From positions 12,956 through 76,955 of the forward strand of contig CAZTEX010000011.1 in assembly GCA_964612505.1 (NCBI GenBank): a stretch of 64,000 nucleotides of DNA. Reading direction: 5' to 3'. The position numbers were made by a program, and so were the translations under genes. Under the pieces are notes generated by a model that was not told the DNA's origin, ran no database searches, and saw nothing but the letters and a program-made list of their open reading frames with translations. Shown here one piece after another: positions 8,525 to 16,294 of this stretch (positions are counted from its first letter, which is position 1; the number at the start of each line of letters is the position of its first letter). The DNA comes from JAAZZY01 sp964612505. Lineage in GTDB: Bacteria; Chlamydiota; Chlamydiia; Chlamydiales; JAAZZY01.

Positions 8525-11080
8525 TTATTTGGATAACATTTTTCGTAAAAATTGACCAGTATAAGAACTTTTAATCAGGCAAATTTCTTCTGGAGTCCCT
8601 TGAGCAATAATTTGCCCTCCTTTGTCGCCCCCTTCAGGTCCTAGATCAATAATATGGTCAGCCACTTTAATGACATCCAAATTATGTTCTATGACAATCA
8701 TAGTATTGCCTTTATCCACTAGGCAATTCAGTACATGAATTAAGCGATCTACATCGGCAAAATGTAAGCCGGTGGTTGGCTCATCTAAAATGTAAAGGGT
8801 TTTGCCTGTTCCTCTTTTACTGAGTTCTCTGGCCAGCTTAATGCGCTGAGCTTCTCCTCCAGATAAGGTAATGGCAGATTGTCCGAGTTCAATATAGCCT
8901 AGTCCCACGCTTAAAAGCACATCGACTTTATTTTTGATCTGAGGAACATGTTCAAAGAAGTTGGAAGCCTCTTCTAAAGTCATCTTTAAAACATCTGCAA
9001 TGTGTTTTCCTTTATATTGGACAGAAAGTGTTTCGGTATTAAATCGCTTACCATTGCATTCTTCACAAGTGACATAGACATCCGGCATGAAGTGCATTTC
9101 AATTTTAATTTTCCCACTGCCTTCACAGGCTTCACAGCGTCCACCTTTCACGTTAAAAGAAAAGCGACCTATTTGATACCCTTTGATCTGAGCGGCAGGA
9201 AGTTGTGAAAATAAATCGCGAATATGGTCAAAAATCCCTGTATAAGTAGCGGGGTTTGATCTGGGAGTTCGTCCAATAGGAGATTGATCAATCATAATTA
9301 CTTTATCTAGGTGATCTAATCCTTCAAAACCATCGCATTGAAAGAGGGCTTTGCGATCGCGGTTAAAATGGGCTTGTAATCCCTCATACAGTAGATCATT
9401 GATTAAGGAGCTTTTTCCAGATCCAGAAACTCCTGTAACGCACGAGAACTTCCCCAAGGGGATATTCACGTTCATTTTCTTTAAATTATTTAAATAGGGT
9501 TTTTTGATGGTGAGAGTGTGGCCATTACCTTTGCGTCGATGAGGAGGAACAGCAATAAAATTTTGCCCTCTAAGGTACTTTCCTGTTAAAGATTCTGGGC
9601 TTTTTAAAATCTCTTGATATGTTCCATTAAAAATAACCTCTCCTCCATGTACACCAGCTAACGGTCCCATGTCGATGATTTGATCGGCTCTTCGCATGGT
9701 CTCATCATCGTGTTCAATCACAACCAGTGTATTTCCAATATCACGCAGATTTTCTAAGGTTTTTAGAAGGCGTTCGTTATCTCTTTGATGCAAACCAATA
9801 CTAGGCTCATCTAAGATATAGAGAACATTGACGAGTTTGGAGCCAATTTGGGTAGCGAGGCGTATACGCTGAGACTCTCCCCCAGAGAGAGTTTTAGCAG
9901 AGCGACCTAAACTAAGATAATTTAAGCCAACATCAATAAGGAATTGCAATCGTGAAAAGATCTCTTTTAAAATCTTTTCAGCAATACTCATTTGCAAACT
10001 GCTGAGTTTTACTTTTTGAATAAATAGATTTAAATCTTCAATAGCCATGTTGCAAACTTCAGCCATGTTTTTTTGGCCATAAGTTACTGAAAGCGCTTCA
10101 TTATTCAACCTGGATCCATGGCATGCATCACATTCTAGTTCTGCGAGTGCCTCTTCAATTTTCTCTTTGATGGTCTGGGATTGCGTTCGTTGATATCTCC
10201 ATAAGAGTTTAGGAAGGGCGCGCGCTTGTTTAGGTATAGAGCCTAGCCCACTGCATTTGGCGCAAGCACCATAAGGACTGTTAAAAGAAAAGAGTCTTGG
10301 AGAAATTTCTTTAAAGCTATAGCCACAGCTAATGCAGGCAAATTTTTCTGAGAAGACCTCATCTTTATCTTCACAGCTAATGGTAATAGTACCCTTGCCT
10401 ACTTTGGAGGCTGTTTCTAAAGACTCAGCAAGTCTTGCTCGGATGCCTTCTGCTATTTGCAAGCGGTCAACAACGACTTCAATAGTGTGGGTCTTATAGC
10501 GCTCTAATGAGACGTTTTCTTCGAGTTTAACAATTTCTCCATTGATTCGGGCTCGTAAAAACCCCGCTTGTATCAAGTGATCTAGAACATCTTTATGTTG
10601 TCCTTTGACCCCTTGAATGATGCTTGCTAAAACAATAATTTTTTTGTTTTGATAGCGCTCAAGAATATGATTGGTAATGTGCTCTAGTGATTGCTTGGAA
10701 ATGGGCAATTTGCAGTTAGGGCAATGAGCTTGACCAACTCTAGCAAATAGCAATCTCAAATAGTCATAAATTTCTGTGACGGTTCCGACTGTAGAACGAG
10801 GATTTTTAGTGCCCGATTTTTGATCAATTGCAATGACAGGTGAGAGTCCTTCAATTTCGTCCACATTGGGTTTGTCCATTAATCCCAAAAATTGTCTCGC
10901 ATAAGAGGAGAGAGATTCGACAAAGCGTCTTTGACCTTCAGCGTACAGAGTATCCATGACTAGCGAAGATTTCCCTGAGCCGCTAAGGCCTGTAACAACG
11001 ACCAGTTTATGTCTTTGGATCACGACATCTATATTTTTTAAATTGTGCTCTTTGGCACCTTTAATGATGATATCTTGCAT
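8525..11080 (-). CDS. uvrA: Excinuclease ABC subunit A (UvrA), shortened insertion domain
   Basis: Damage-recognition ATPase of nucleotide excision repair. Seen: two Walker A motifs (GLSGSGKSS at 31-39 and GVSGSGKSS in the second half), two LSGGE signatures, two ILDEP Walker B motifs, and zinc-finger cysteines near 249-276 and in the CEACEGSGK...CEECNGKRF segment. The UvrB-binding region (about 131-240) is intact. The stretch between CSGLG and CDACHG is about 36 residues, against roughly 120 in typical UvrA, which accounts for the total of 851 rather than about 940. It follows cinA by 23 nt in the same operon. Confidence 0.93.
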   Translation of the reverse strand: MQDIIIKGAKEHNLKNIDVVIQRHKLVVVTGLSGSGKSSLVMDTLYAEGQRRFVESLSSYARQFLGLMDKPNVDEIEGLSPVIAIDQKSGTKNPRSTVGTVTEIYDYLRLLFARVGQAHCPNCKLPISKQSLEHITNHILERYQNKKIIVLASIIQGVKGQHKDVLDHLIQAGFLRARINGEIVKLEENVSLERYKTHTIEVVVDRLQIAEGIRARLAESLETASKVGKGTITISCEDKDEVFSEKFACISCGYSFKEISPRLFSFNSPYGACAKCSGLGSIPKQARALPKLLWRYQRTQSQTIKEKIEEALAELECDACHGSRLNNEALSVTYGQKNMAEVCNMAIEDLNLFIQKVKLSSLQMSIAEKILKEIFSRLQFLIDVGLNYLSLGRSAKTLSGGESQRIRLATQIGSKLVNVLYILDEPSIGLHQRDNERLLKTLENLRDIGNTLVVIEHDDETMRRADQIIDMGPLAGVHGGEVIFNGTYQEILKSPESLTGKYLRGQNFIAVPPHRRKGNGHTLTIKKPYLNNLKKMNVNIPLGKFSCVTGVSGSGKSSLINDLLYEGLQAHFNRDRKALFQCDGFEGLDHLDKVIMIDQSPIGRTPRSNPATYTGIFDHIRDLFSQLPAAQIKGYQIGRFSFNVKGGRCEACEGSGKIKIEMHFMPDVYVTCEECNGKRFNTETLSVQYKGKHIADVLKMTLEEASNFFEHVPQIKNKVDVLLSVGLGYIELGQSAITLSGGEAQRIKLARELSKRGTGKTLYILDEPTTGLHFADVDRLIHVLNCLVDKGNTMIVIEHNLDVIKVADHIIDLGPEGGDKGGQIIAQGTPEEICLIKSSYTGQFLRKMLSK

Positions 11081-11103
11081 AGCTTTATGATTATAAGTTT
11101 GGA

Positions 11104-12348
11104 TTAAAGATTATCTTTGTTTATCCATAACTCTGCAAGAGTGTAATTGACCGTCCGTTGAATAATTGTTTGACGATCTCCAGAAAGCTGCATATTTTGT
11201 CGGAGTAATATTTTATTTTTATAGGCAATCGCCATCCAAACATAGCCTACAGGCTTTTGCGCAGTTCCCCCTGTGGGCCCTGCAATGCCAGAGGTGGCAA
11301 AGGCCAGGTCAGTTTTAAAAAGCTTTTGAACCCCTTTGGCCATTTCAATAACACATTCTTCGCTGACAGCTCCCTTTTTTTGGAGGGTCTCTTTTTTGAC
11401 TTTTAAAATTTTTTGTTTAGCTTCGTTAGTATAGCTGACGATGCTCCCTTTTAAAAATTCAGAGGCTCCGCCAAGTCCTGTTAAAAGAGCCGATAAAGCC
11501 CCGCCCGTGCAAGATTCAGCGATGGATAAAGAAAGTTTCTTTTTTTTCAGTAAATCATGGATGGCCTCTTCAATGTTTTGAAATTTTCCATCAAACCAGT
11601 GCTGAGGAAATTCTTTTTTGACAGCAGCTAGACAAGAATTGAGCGACTTATTGGCCTCGCTTTGTGTGGAGGCGCTGACTTTAAAATGCAGAGAAAGAAT
11701 ACCTAAGTGAGGATAAATACCCACTCTTAATTTGGGATCCTTTTTTAAGAGAAGATCTAAAAAAGGGGTGATGTGACTTTCTGCGACCCTACATAAGTGA
11801 ATGACTTTCTTGTATTCTTTAATCTGAATAGGGAAATACTTTTTCAAATATGGGATCAGATTATGATCTACTAAGTGTCGAAATTCATAGGGAACGCCAG
11901 GAAGTAAAATGAGCTTTTTTTGATCCTTTGTGAAGATAAAGCCAGGAGCCATTCCTAGTTGGTCAAGCATGAGTTCTGCTTTTTTAGGAACATTGGCAAA
12001 AGGCAGAATGATTTTTTTGTCAGCGATCTTCCCATATCGCTTTTCAAGATTTTTTAAGAGCTCTTTGTGAATATGAAATTCTGAATTAAAAAGAGAAGCT
12101 GCAACTTTTAAAGTGATATCATCTTGGGTAGGTCCAAGCCCTCCGCTGCAGATGACAACATCTGAGCGTGCTAAAGATTGATTAAACTGATCTATGAGCG
12201 CTTTTTCTTGATCGAGGATCGAGCATTGAAAAGAGGGTAAGTAGCCAGTCTTATAGAGCTTTTTACAAACATAGGTCACATTTGTATTTTGAATTTGTCC
12301 TTCTAGGAGCTCATTGCCGATGGTAATAATCTCAATCAGAGCGTTCAT
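11104..12348 (-). CDS. cinA: CinA-family protein (nicotinamide-nucleotide amidase / competence-damage)
   Basis: Two-domain protein of 414 residues. The N-terminal MoCF/MoaB-like domain has IGNELLEGQIQNTN and VICSGGLGPTQDD. The C-terminal CinA domain has SIAESCTGGALSALLTG and FATSGIAGPTGGT, the deamidase active-site segments that convert nicotinamide mononucleotide to nicotinate mononucleotide in characterised members. The N-terminal half in the family acts as an ADP-ribose pyrophosphatase. The start overlaps the preceding hypothetical gene by 4 nt, so it is translationally coupled in the nrdR-uvrA operon. Confidence 0.88.
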   Translation of the reverse strand: MNALIEIITIGNELLEGQIQNTNVTYVCKKLYKTGYLPSFQCSILDQEKALIDQFNQSLARSDVVICSGGLGPTQDDITLKVAASLFNSEFHIHKELLKNLEKRYGKIADKKIILPFANVPKKAELMLDQLGMAPGFIFTKDQKKLILLPGVPYEFRHLVDHNLIPYLKKYFPIQIKEYKKVIHLCRVAESHITPFLDLLLKKDPKLRVGIYPHLGILSLHFKVSASTQSEANKSLNSCLAAVKKEFPQHWFDGKFQNIEEAIHDLLKKKKLSLSIAESCTGGALSALLTGLGGASEFLKGSIVSYTNEAKQKILKVKKETLQKKGAVSEECVIEMAKGVQKLFKTDLAFATSGIAGPTGGTAQKPVGYVWMAIAYKNKILLRQNMQLSGDRQTIIQRTVNYTLAELWINKDNL

Positions 12349-13049
12349 AAGCCAACCTTGAGTTGATATTGATCAAATTGAGGATGTTGATGAATCCACT
12401 TCGAACAATTTTTGCCTAATCTTATCGGGAGATTGATTTTTTTTGAATGAATAATAAAAGGGGTAGGTCGCGTATGATGACGGATCCATTCTCTTAAAGA
12501 CTTAAACATTTTTCCTAAGGGGTGCTCTTGAAAGCTAATAGTTTCTACCTCATGTGATTCGATCTGCTGCACAATCTGTGGGCAGGAAAAACGCATTCCC
12601 CAAAGGACTCCTTGAGAAAGCCCTGGCATAGGGCGAATCGAGTGATCTACAGGAGAAACAATAAGAGTAATCGGTTTAATTTCGATATAAGGGGATTTAA
12701 AAATGAGAGCTTTTTTTTCTTGGGTGATCGGTTTTAGATAAACGCCTGATAAATGAGGCATCATCATCAAATAGAAAAACTTTTTTTGTTCTTGGATTTC
12801 AGTTATTTTGCCTCTCTGAAGAGAACCAATATACCCTTGATAGGCTAAAAGAAATTCAGAGGAGCTCAAAAGATAGGGAGTTTGAGGGTTAGCATTTTGA
12901 GGGGAAATGAGAAAAAAAGGATCGAGTTGCTGAATTAAGTCGCTCATTTCTTCAATGTCTAGAAGGACATCCACCGAAATCCACTTGGAAAGACGATTAG
13001 AAATCTTTGTGTCTTCAGAATGGAGAGGAATCGAAGGGTTTGGATTCAT
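12345..13049 (-). CDS. Conserved-looking hypothetical protein in the lspA operon
   Basis: 234 residues with no signal peptide, membrane segment or recognised motif. The central part alternates short beta-like stretches (FFYLMMMPHLSGVYLKPI, YIEIKPITLIVSPVD). Its ATG lies 35 nt inside the end of lspA and its stop overlaps the cinA start by 4 nt, so it is embedded in a tightly packed operon and is almost certainly translated. I do not recognise the family; a chlamydia-specific protein is plausible. Function unknown. Confidence 0.7.
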   Translation of the reverse strand: MNPNPSIPLHSEDTKISNRLSKWISVDVLLDIEEMSDLIQQLDPFFLISPQNANPQTPYLLSSSEFLLAYQGYIGSLQRGKITEIQEQKKFFYLMMMPHLSGVYLKPITQEKKALIFKSPYIEIKPITLIVSPVDHSIRPMPGLSQGVLWGMRFSCPQIVQQIESHEVETISFQEHPLGKMFKSLREWIRHHTRPTPFIIHSKKINLPIRLGKNCSKWIHQHPQFDQYQLKVGL

Positions 13050-13578
13050 TTTTATAAGAAGGGGTTGGAGAGGTTTGCTTTCCCCCTTTTAGATTTAAGA
13101 TGCACAGCCAAGCTACACCTAGAAAAATAAATGAGTCTGCGATGTTAAAAACAGGGAAATCATATCCCCAAAATTGAAAGAAAAATAGATCGATCACGTG
13201 ACCATAAAAGAGTGAATCTAAAATATTGCCCATGGCGCCAGAGATAATGAGAATAAAGGGAATTTGGCTCTGCGCATTTTTATTAAACAAGATCAAATAC
13301 AAAGATAAAATAGCAATAACGGTAATTCGTACATAAAGAAGTGTTTGATGGGAATCGGGAAAAAGTCCCCAAGCAGCACCAGAATTGGTTTGATGAGTGA
13401 TTGAGAAGCTAATCCCAAAAAAATCTTCAAAAATGCCAAAGCCTCCAAAAGGGAAAGGGAGCATATGGCGCTGCATGAGTGGTAAAAAAGCTTGCGAGAG
13501 CCATTTAGTAATGACATCGACAGCTAAGATAGATGAAAAAATTGCAACTAAGAGTTTAGCGCGTGATTTTTCGATCAT
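13015..13578 (-). CDS. lspA: Lipoprotein signal peptidase (signal peptidase II)
   Basis: Inner-membrane aspartyl protease that removes signal peptides from diacylglyceryl prolipoproteins. Four hydrophobic segments; DVITKWLSQ in the first, NSGAAWG after the second, GNILDSLFYGHVIDLF with the first catalytic Asp, and FNIADSFIF with the second. The usual Arg after the first catalytic Asp (GNxxDR) is Ser here. At 187 residues it is slightly long because of a basic hydrophilic tail. The ATG overlaps the dksA stop (ATGA), giving direct coupling. Confidence 0.92.
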   Translation of the reverse strand: MIEKSRAKLLVAIFSSILAVDVITKWLSQAFLPLMQRHMLPFPFGGFGIFEDFFGISFSITHQTNSGAAWGLFPDSHQTLLYVRITVIAILSLYLILFNKNAQSQIPFILIISGAMGNILDSLFYGHVIDLFFFQFWGYDFPVFNIADSFIFLGVAWLCILNLKGGKQTSPTPSYKNESKPFDSSPF

Positions 13579-13940
13579 ATGAGTCCTTTCTCAAACTTTT
13601 CTTGGGCTTTAACAGTCATTGAAGCATAAGGAATCGCTTCAAGCCTCGCTTTGGGAATTTCATCTCCACTTAAGTCGCAGATTCCGTAAGTATGTTCGTC
13701 AATTTTAGAAAGAGCTCTTTCTATTTGTTTTAAAATACCCATTTCTTTGCCAGTGACTTCGATATTAATGGTGCGATCAAAATCATCAGTTCCTTGATCA
13801 GCTTGATGTTGTGAATAGCCTGTTGCATCATCGGGCTGTTTGACCTGCTGAGAAGCATTCTCAAGAGAGAGGGAAAGTTGGTCACGCATCTCTTCTAAAA
13901 TCTTTTTAAACGTTTCTATTTCTTTTGGTTTTAAAGGCAT
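13575..13940 (-). CDS. dksA: DksA/TraR-family regulator lacking most zinc-finger cysteines
   Basis: RNA-polymerase secondary-channel regulator of the DksA type. A long coiled coil fills the first 70 residues, with ADQGTDDFDR corresponding to the tip acidic residues that enter the channel. The C-terminal finger keeps one cysteine (GICDLSGDEIP); the other three zinc-ligand positions are Ser, Thr and Ala (CDLS and MTVKA). Start chosen at the ATG with GAGGA 5 nt upstream rather than the TTG four codons earlier. 121 residues. Order nrdR-dksA-lspA matches other chlamydiae. Confidence 0.88.
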   Translation of the reverse strand: MPLKPKEIETFKKILEEMRDQLSLSLENASQQVKQPDDATGYSQHQADQGTDDFDRTINIEVTGKEMGILKQIERALSKIDEHTYGICDLSGDEIPKARLEAIPYASMTVKAQEKFEKGLI

Positions 13941-13981
13941 TGAAGTCCTCAAGTTATTTTCAATATGTACAGCCTATACTG

Positions 13982-14452
13982 CTAGGTTTTATTTTTAACA
14001 ATATCTTTTTCATTTAACGAAGCAATAGCATCCATGAGTTCATCGATGTCCTTAAAGCGTCGATAGACACAAGCAAAACGAATATAGGCAATATCATCTA
14101 GTTCTTTGAGCTTGTGCATGACCATTTCGCCAATTTCTTGAGTCGAGATTTCTCTAGAGGAGCGCTCCATAATTTTGGCGGTGATTTGCAGCGCAATTCC
14201 TCTGGCTTGATCACGGCTAATGCGTGTGTGCTGACAAGATGCCATGATTCCTTGTAATAATTTATGTTCTTGGAAATCTTCGTAGCGACCGTCTTTTTTA
14301 TGCACTTGGAGTAAGAGTTCTACAGTTTCAAAAGTTGTAAAGCGTTTCTCACATTTTAAGCATTCTCGTCTTCGGCGGATGGCGTTGGCTTCAGATGCGT
14401 TGCGCGAGTCTGTCACTTTAAGTTCAGGGTGGTCACAATAAGGGCATCTCAT
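13982..14452 (-). CDS. nrdR: Transcriptional repressor NrdR
   Basis: ATP/dATP-sensing repressor of ribonucleotide reductase genes. An N-terminal zinc ribbon (CPYCDHPELKVTDSR then RRRRECLKCEKRFTTFE, four cysteines) is followed by an ATP-cone domain (KKDGRYEDFQEHKLLQGI). 156 residues, standard length. It is the first gene of the leftward run through uvrA and perhaps the MFS gene. No NrdR box could be identified with confidence in the AT-rich upstream region. Confidence 0.93.
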   Translation of the reverse strand: MRCPYCDHPELKVTDSRNASEANAIRRRRECLKCEKRFTTFETVELLLQVHKKDGRYEDFQEHKLLQGIMASCQHTRISRDQARGIALQITAKIMERSSREISTQEIGEMVMHKLKELDDIAYIRFACVYRRFKDIDELMDAIASLNEKDIVKNKT

Positions 14453-14684
14453 AATGCTAAAAGCTTTTTTTAAAAAATGAAGGAAATTTTAAATGTCTAC
14501 AGAATGCGGGTCAAGAGAAATCATTTTAAAGAGAGGAGGGTGTAAAATTTAAAATTTTATTTTACAAGTTTTTAATTATTTATTAAAATATCAATAGTTA
14601 ATTAATAATGCATATTTGTTGTTATTAAGTTAATTATTTATTAAAATAAGTAAATATTTAATTTATAAAAAAACAAGGTGTTTT

Positions 14685-15503
14685 ATGGTTAATAGCATTC
14701 ATTTATCTCAGGAGTCAGATCTTTGTCGGTTAATTCAAGCATTTGACAATTTTAAGTCAGAAAGTAATCAAAAGTTAGATCTTTTAAATCAAAAAATAAA
14801 TGAATTGTATAAAAAGTTAATTGAAAAAGAGAATGACGAGCCCTGGAAGCTTACTAAGCTAGAAGAGCTAGATAGGTATCAATTTGGGGTCTATTCTTCA
14901 GATTCGCCTCTTGGAATGTTGGTCGAGCAAGGAATTTATACGAATAATATTGAGAAGATGAAAGAGCTTTTGGCGGCTCAATCAATCGACTTAAATAAAA
15001 AATACTTAATGGTAGATGAAGATTGGGGAGGGGTTGATAGTTTGACTCCGGTGGAGTATGTGATTTGCCAGTTAAGTTCAGGAGCCCTTTCTGTTCAAGA
15101 GGCTATTGAGATGATAGAAGTATTGCTAAAATACGGGGCGAAATTGGATTCGGCAGTCGTTTTAGATATTTGTTATCACAGTGATGAAGAAGATCGTAAA
15201 GCTATGATGGCTTATTTTGTCTCTAGAAAAGATCACCTATCTTCTTCTCTTGCTCCCATTTGCTTTAAAGAAGCGCTCGGTGGAGGGATGAATGTGATAG
15301 AAAGATTGAATTATTTGCTGCAGCTAAAAGCGCCTCTTTCTAAAGCGGAAGGCGTTTTTAATGAAGGGTTTTTTTATTATATCAATAATTACTTAGATAA
15401 TGATCAAGAGGTGTTAGAAATACTGCAAATGCTTCAAGAAAATGGTTATTGTATGCGTGAAATGTTTGATTCTAGTCGATTGGGTAGAGCGAATTTGTTA
15501 TAA
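14685..15503 (+). CDS. Ankyrin-like hypothetical protein, truncated by an in-frame stop
   Basis: 272 residues. After a short coiled coil (residues 12-50) come ankyrin-like elements: SSDSPLGMLVEQG, MKELLAAQSIDLNKKY, LTPVEYVI, IEVLLKYGAKLD. A weak AAACAAGG ribosome site precedes the ATG. The frame stays open for 96 more codons after the TAA, so the ancestral protein was about 368 residues. No signal peptide. AT-rich flanks and no conserved neighbour suggest an accessory, possibly effector-type, gene; that role is only an inference. Confidence 0.6.
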   Translation: MVNSIHLSQESDLCRLIQAFDNFKSESNQKLDLLNQKINELYKKLIEKENDEPWKLTKLEELDRYQFGVYSSDSPLGMLVEQGIYTNNIEKMKELLAAQSIDLNKKYLMVDEDWGGVDSLTPVEYVICQLSSGALSVQEAIEMIEVLLKYGAKLDSAVVLDICYHSDEEDRKAMMAYFVSRKDHLSSSLAPICFKEALGGGMNVIERLNYLLQLKAPLSKAEGVFNEGFFYYINNYLDNDQEVLEILQMLQENGYCMREMFDSSRLGRANLL

Positions 15504-15794
15504 TGGTATGCAGAGCAAGGGAATTTTGGCTCCTTAGCAGTTTGCCAAATTATTCAGCTTGCGATTCCTTATTTTATAAATGATTTTCGCCAATTTTTTA
15601 AAGAGCGCTGTTATGGCTCTTTTCAAGAAGCATGGGATTTAGAAAAAAAATTTCTATATCCACATGATCTTATGACAGGTATCGGTTCTGTCGCTTACAC
15701 AAAAGAAATTATTAGAAATATTCTACCTATGCTATATGAGTATGATTCTACTTTATTTGATGGAAATGTAGAAGAATTAACAGATTCTCAATAG
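15504..15794 (+). pseudogene. Severed C-terminal segment of the ankyrin-like gene
   Basis: Directly after the TAA at 15501-15503, the same frame runs 96 codons (WYAEQGNFGSLAVCQIIQLA to EELTDSQ) to a TAG, with normal-looking amphipathic composition and no further disruption. This is what one fresh nonsense mutation, suppressed stop or sequencing error would leave. No start codon and ribosome site are well placed to express it separately. Confidence 0.6.
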
Positions 15795-15820
15795 TTTCTC
15801 AAAATAAAGTGATCCATGAG

Positions 15821-15856
15821 AAAAGCCCCAATAAGTGTTATTGGGGCTTTTTTTTA
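15821..15856. terminator. Bidirectional intrinsic terminator
   Basis: Near-perfect hairpin AAAAGCCCCAATAA, a three-base loop, then TTATTGGGGCTTTT followed by more Ts. The A-run on the left lets it serve both the rightward broken gene and the leftward 72-residue gene that ends 2 bases away. Confidence 0.88.
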
Positions 15857-15857
15857 T

Positions 15858-16076
15858 TTACTTACTAGCGACTGCGCCCGTACTTGATCCTGGATCGCCT
15901 GCTTGACCACCATTGCCTGTTGAAGAGGCTGCTTGCTGATCTAGGAGATTTAAAAGGTTATTCAGCTGGTCTTGAATGAGCTGCTGAAGCTGATCACTTT
16001 CTTGTTGTTTGGTGCTATTGAGGTCAAAATAATCAACCCCAGTTGCTGCGCCCGAACCATTAACTGCATCTACCAT
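15858..16076 (-). CDS. Small Gln/Asn/Gly-rich hypothetical protein
   Basis: 72 residues with no cysteine. A helical, glutamine-rich core (TKQQESDQLQQLIQDQ, LNNLLNLLDQQ) is flanked by disordered Gly/Ser/Ala ends. AAGG lies 8 nt before the ATG, with TATAAT just upstream, and a strong terminator follows the stop, so this looks like a monocistronic transcript. I do not recognise the family. Size and helical core are loosely reminiscent of small secreted components, but no specific needle or chaperone signature is present. Confidence 0.5.
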   Translation of the reverse strand: MVDAVNGSGAATGVDYFDLNSTKQQESDQLQQLIQDQLNNLLNLLDQQAASSTGNGGQAGDPGSSTGAVASK

Positions 16077-16211
16077 ATACTACCTTATTATACTTGTTTT
16101 ATTAACATAAGCCATTGGACCTAATTATTATAGTACTTTTTGACTTAAAAAGCAAGAGATTTTTTTATAAAATGTTTTAATTTATTTATTGTTAGCATTT
16201 TAGGATATAAA

Positions 16212-16238
16212 TAAGCACTCAAAGGCTTTATCTGCTAA
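16212..16238 (+). promoter_or_regulatory. Degenerate CIRCE operator (HrcA site)
   Basis: TAAGCACTC, 9-nt spacer, ATCTGCTAA. Against the CIRCE consensus TTAGCACTC-N9-GAGTGCTAA the left arm matches 8 of 9 and the right arm 6 of 9. It sits immediately upstream of the promoter for hrcA itself, the standard autoregulatory position. Confidence 0.75.
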
Positions 16239-16243
16239 TTTTT

Positions 16244-16272
16244 TTGACATAATTTGAGCTGTGTTTTATAAT
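16244..16272 (+). promoter_or_regulatory. Consensus sigma-70-type promoter of hrcA-grpE-dnaK
   Basis: TTGACA, exactly 17-nt spacer, TATAAT: perfect consensus in both boxes. Transcription should begin about 7 nt later, leaving a very short leader before the hrcA ATG. A promoter this strong fits an operon held down by a repressor. Confidence 0.85.
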
Positions 16273-16294
16273 AACAGTTGAATTTAGCAAATAG

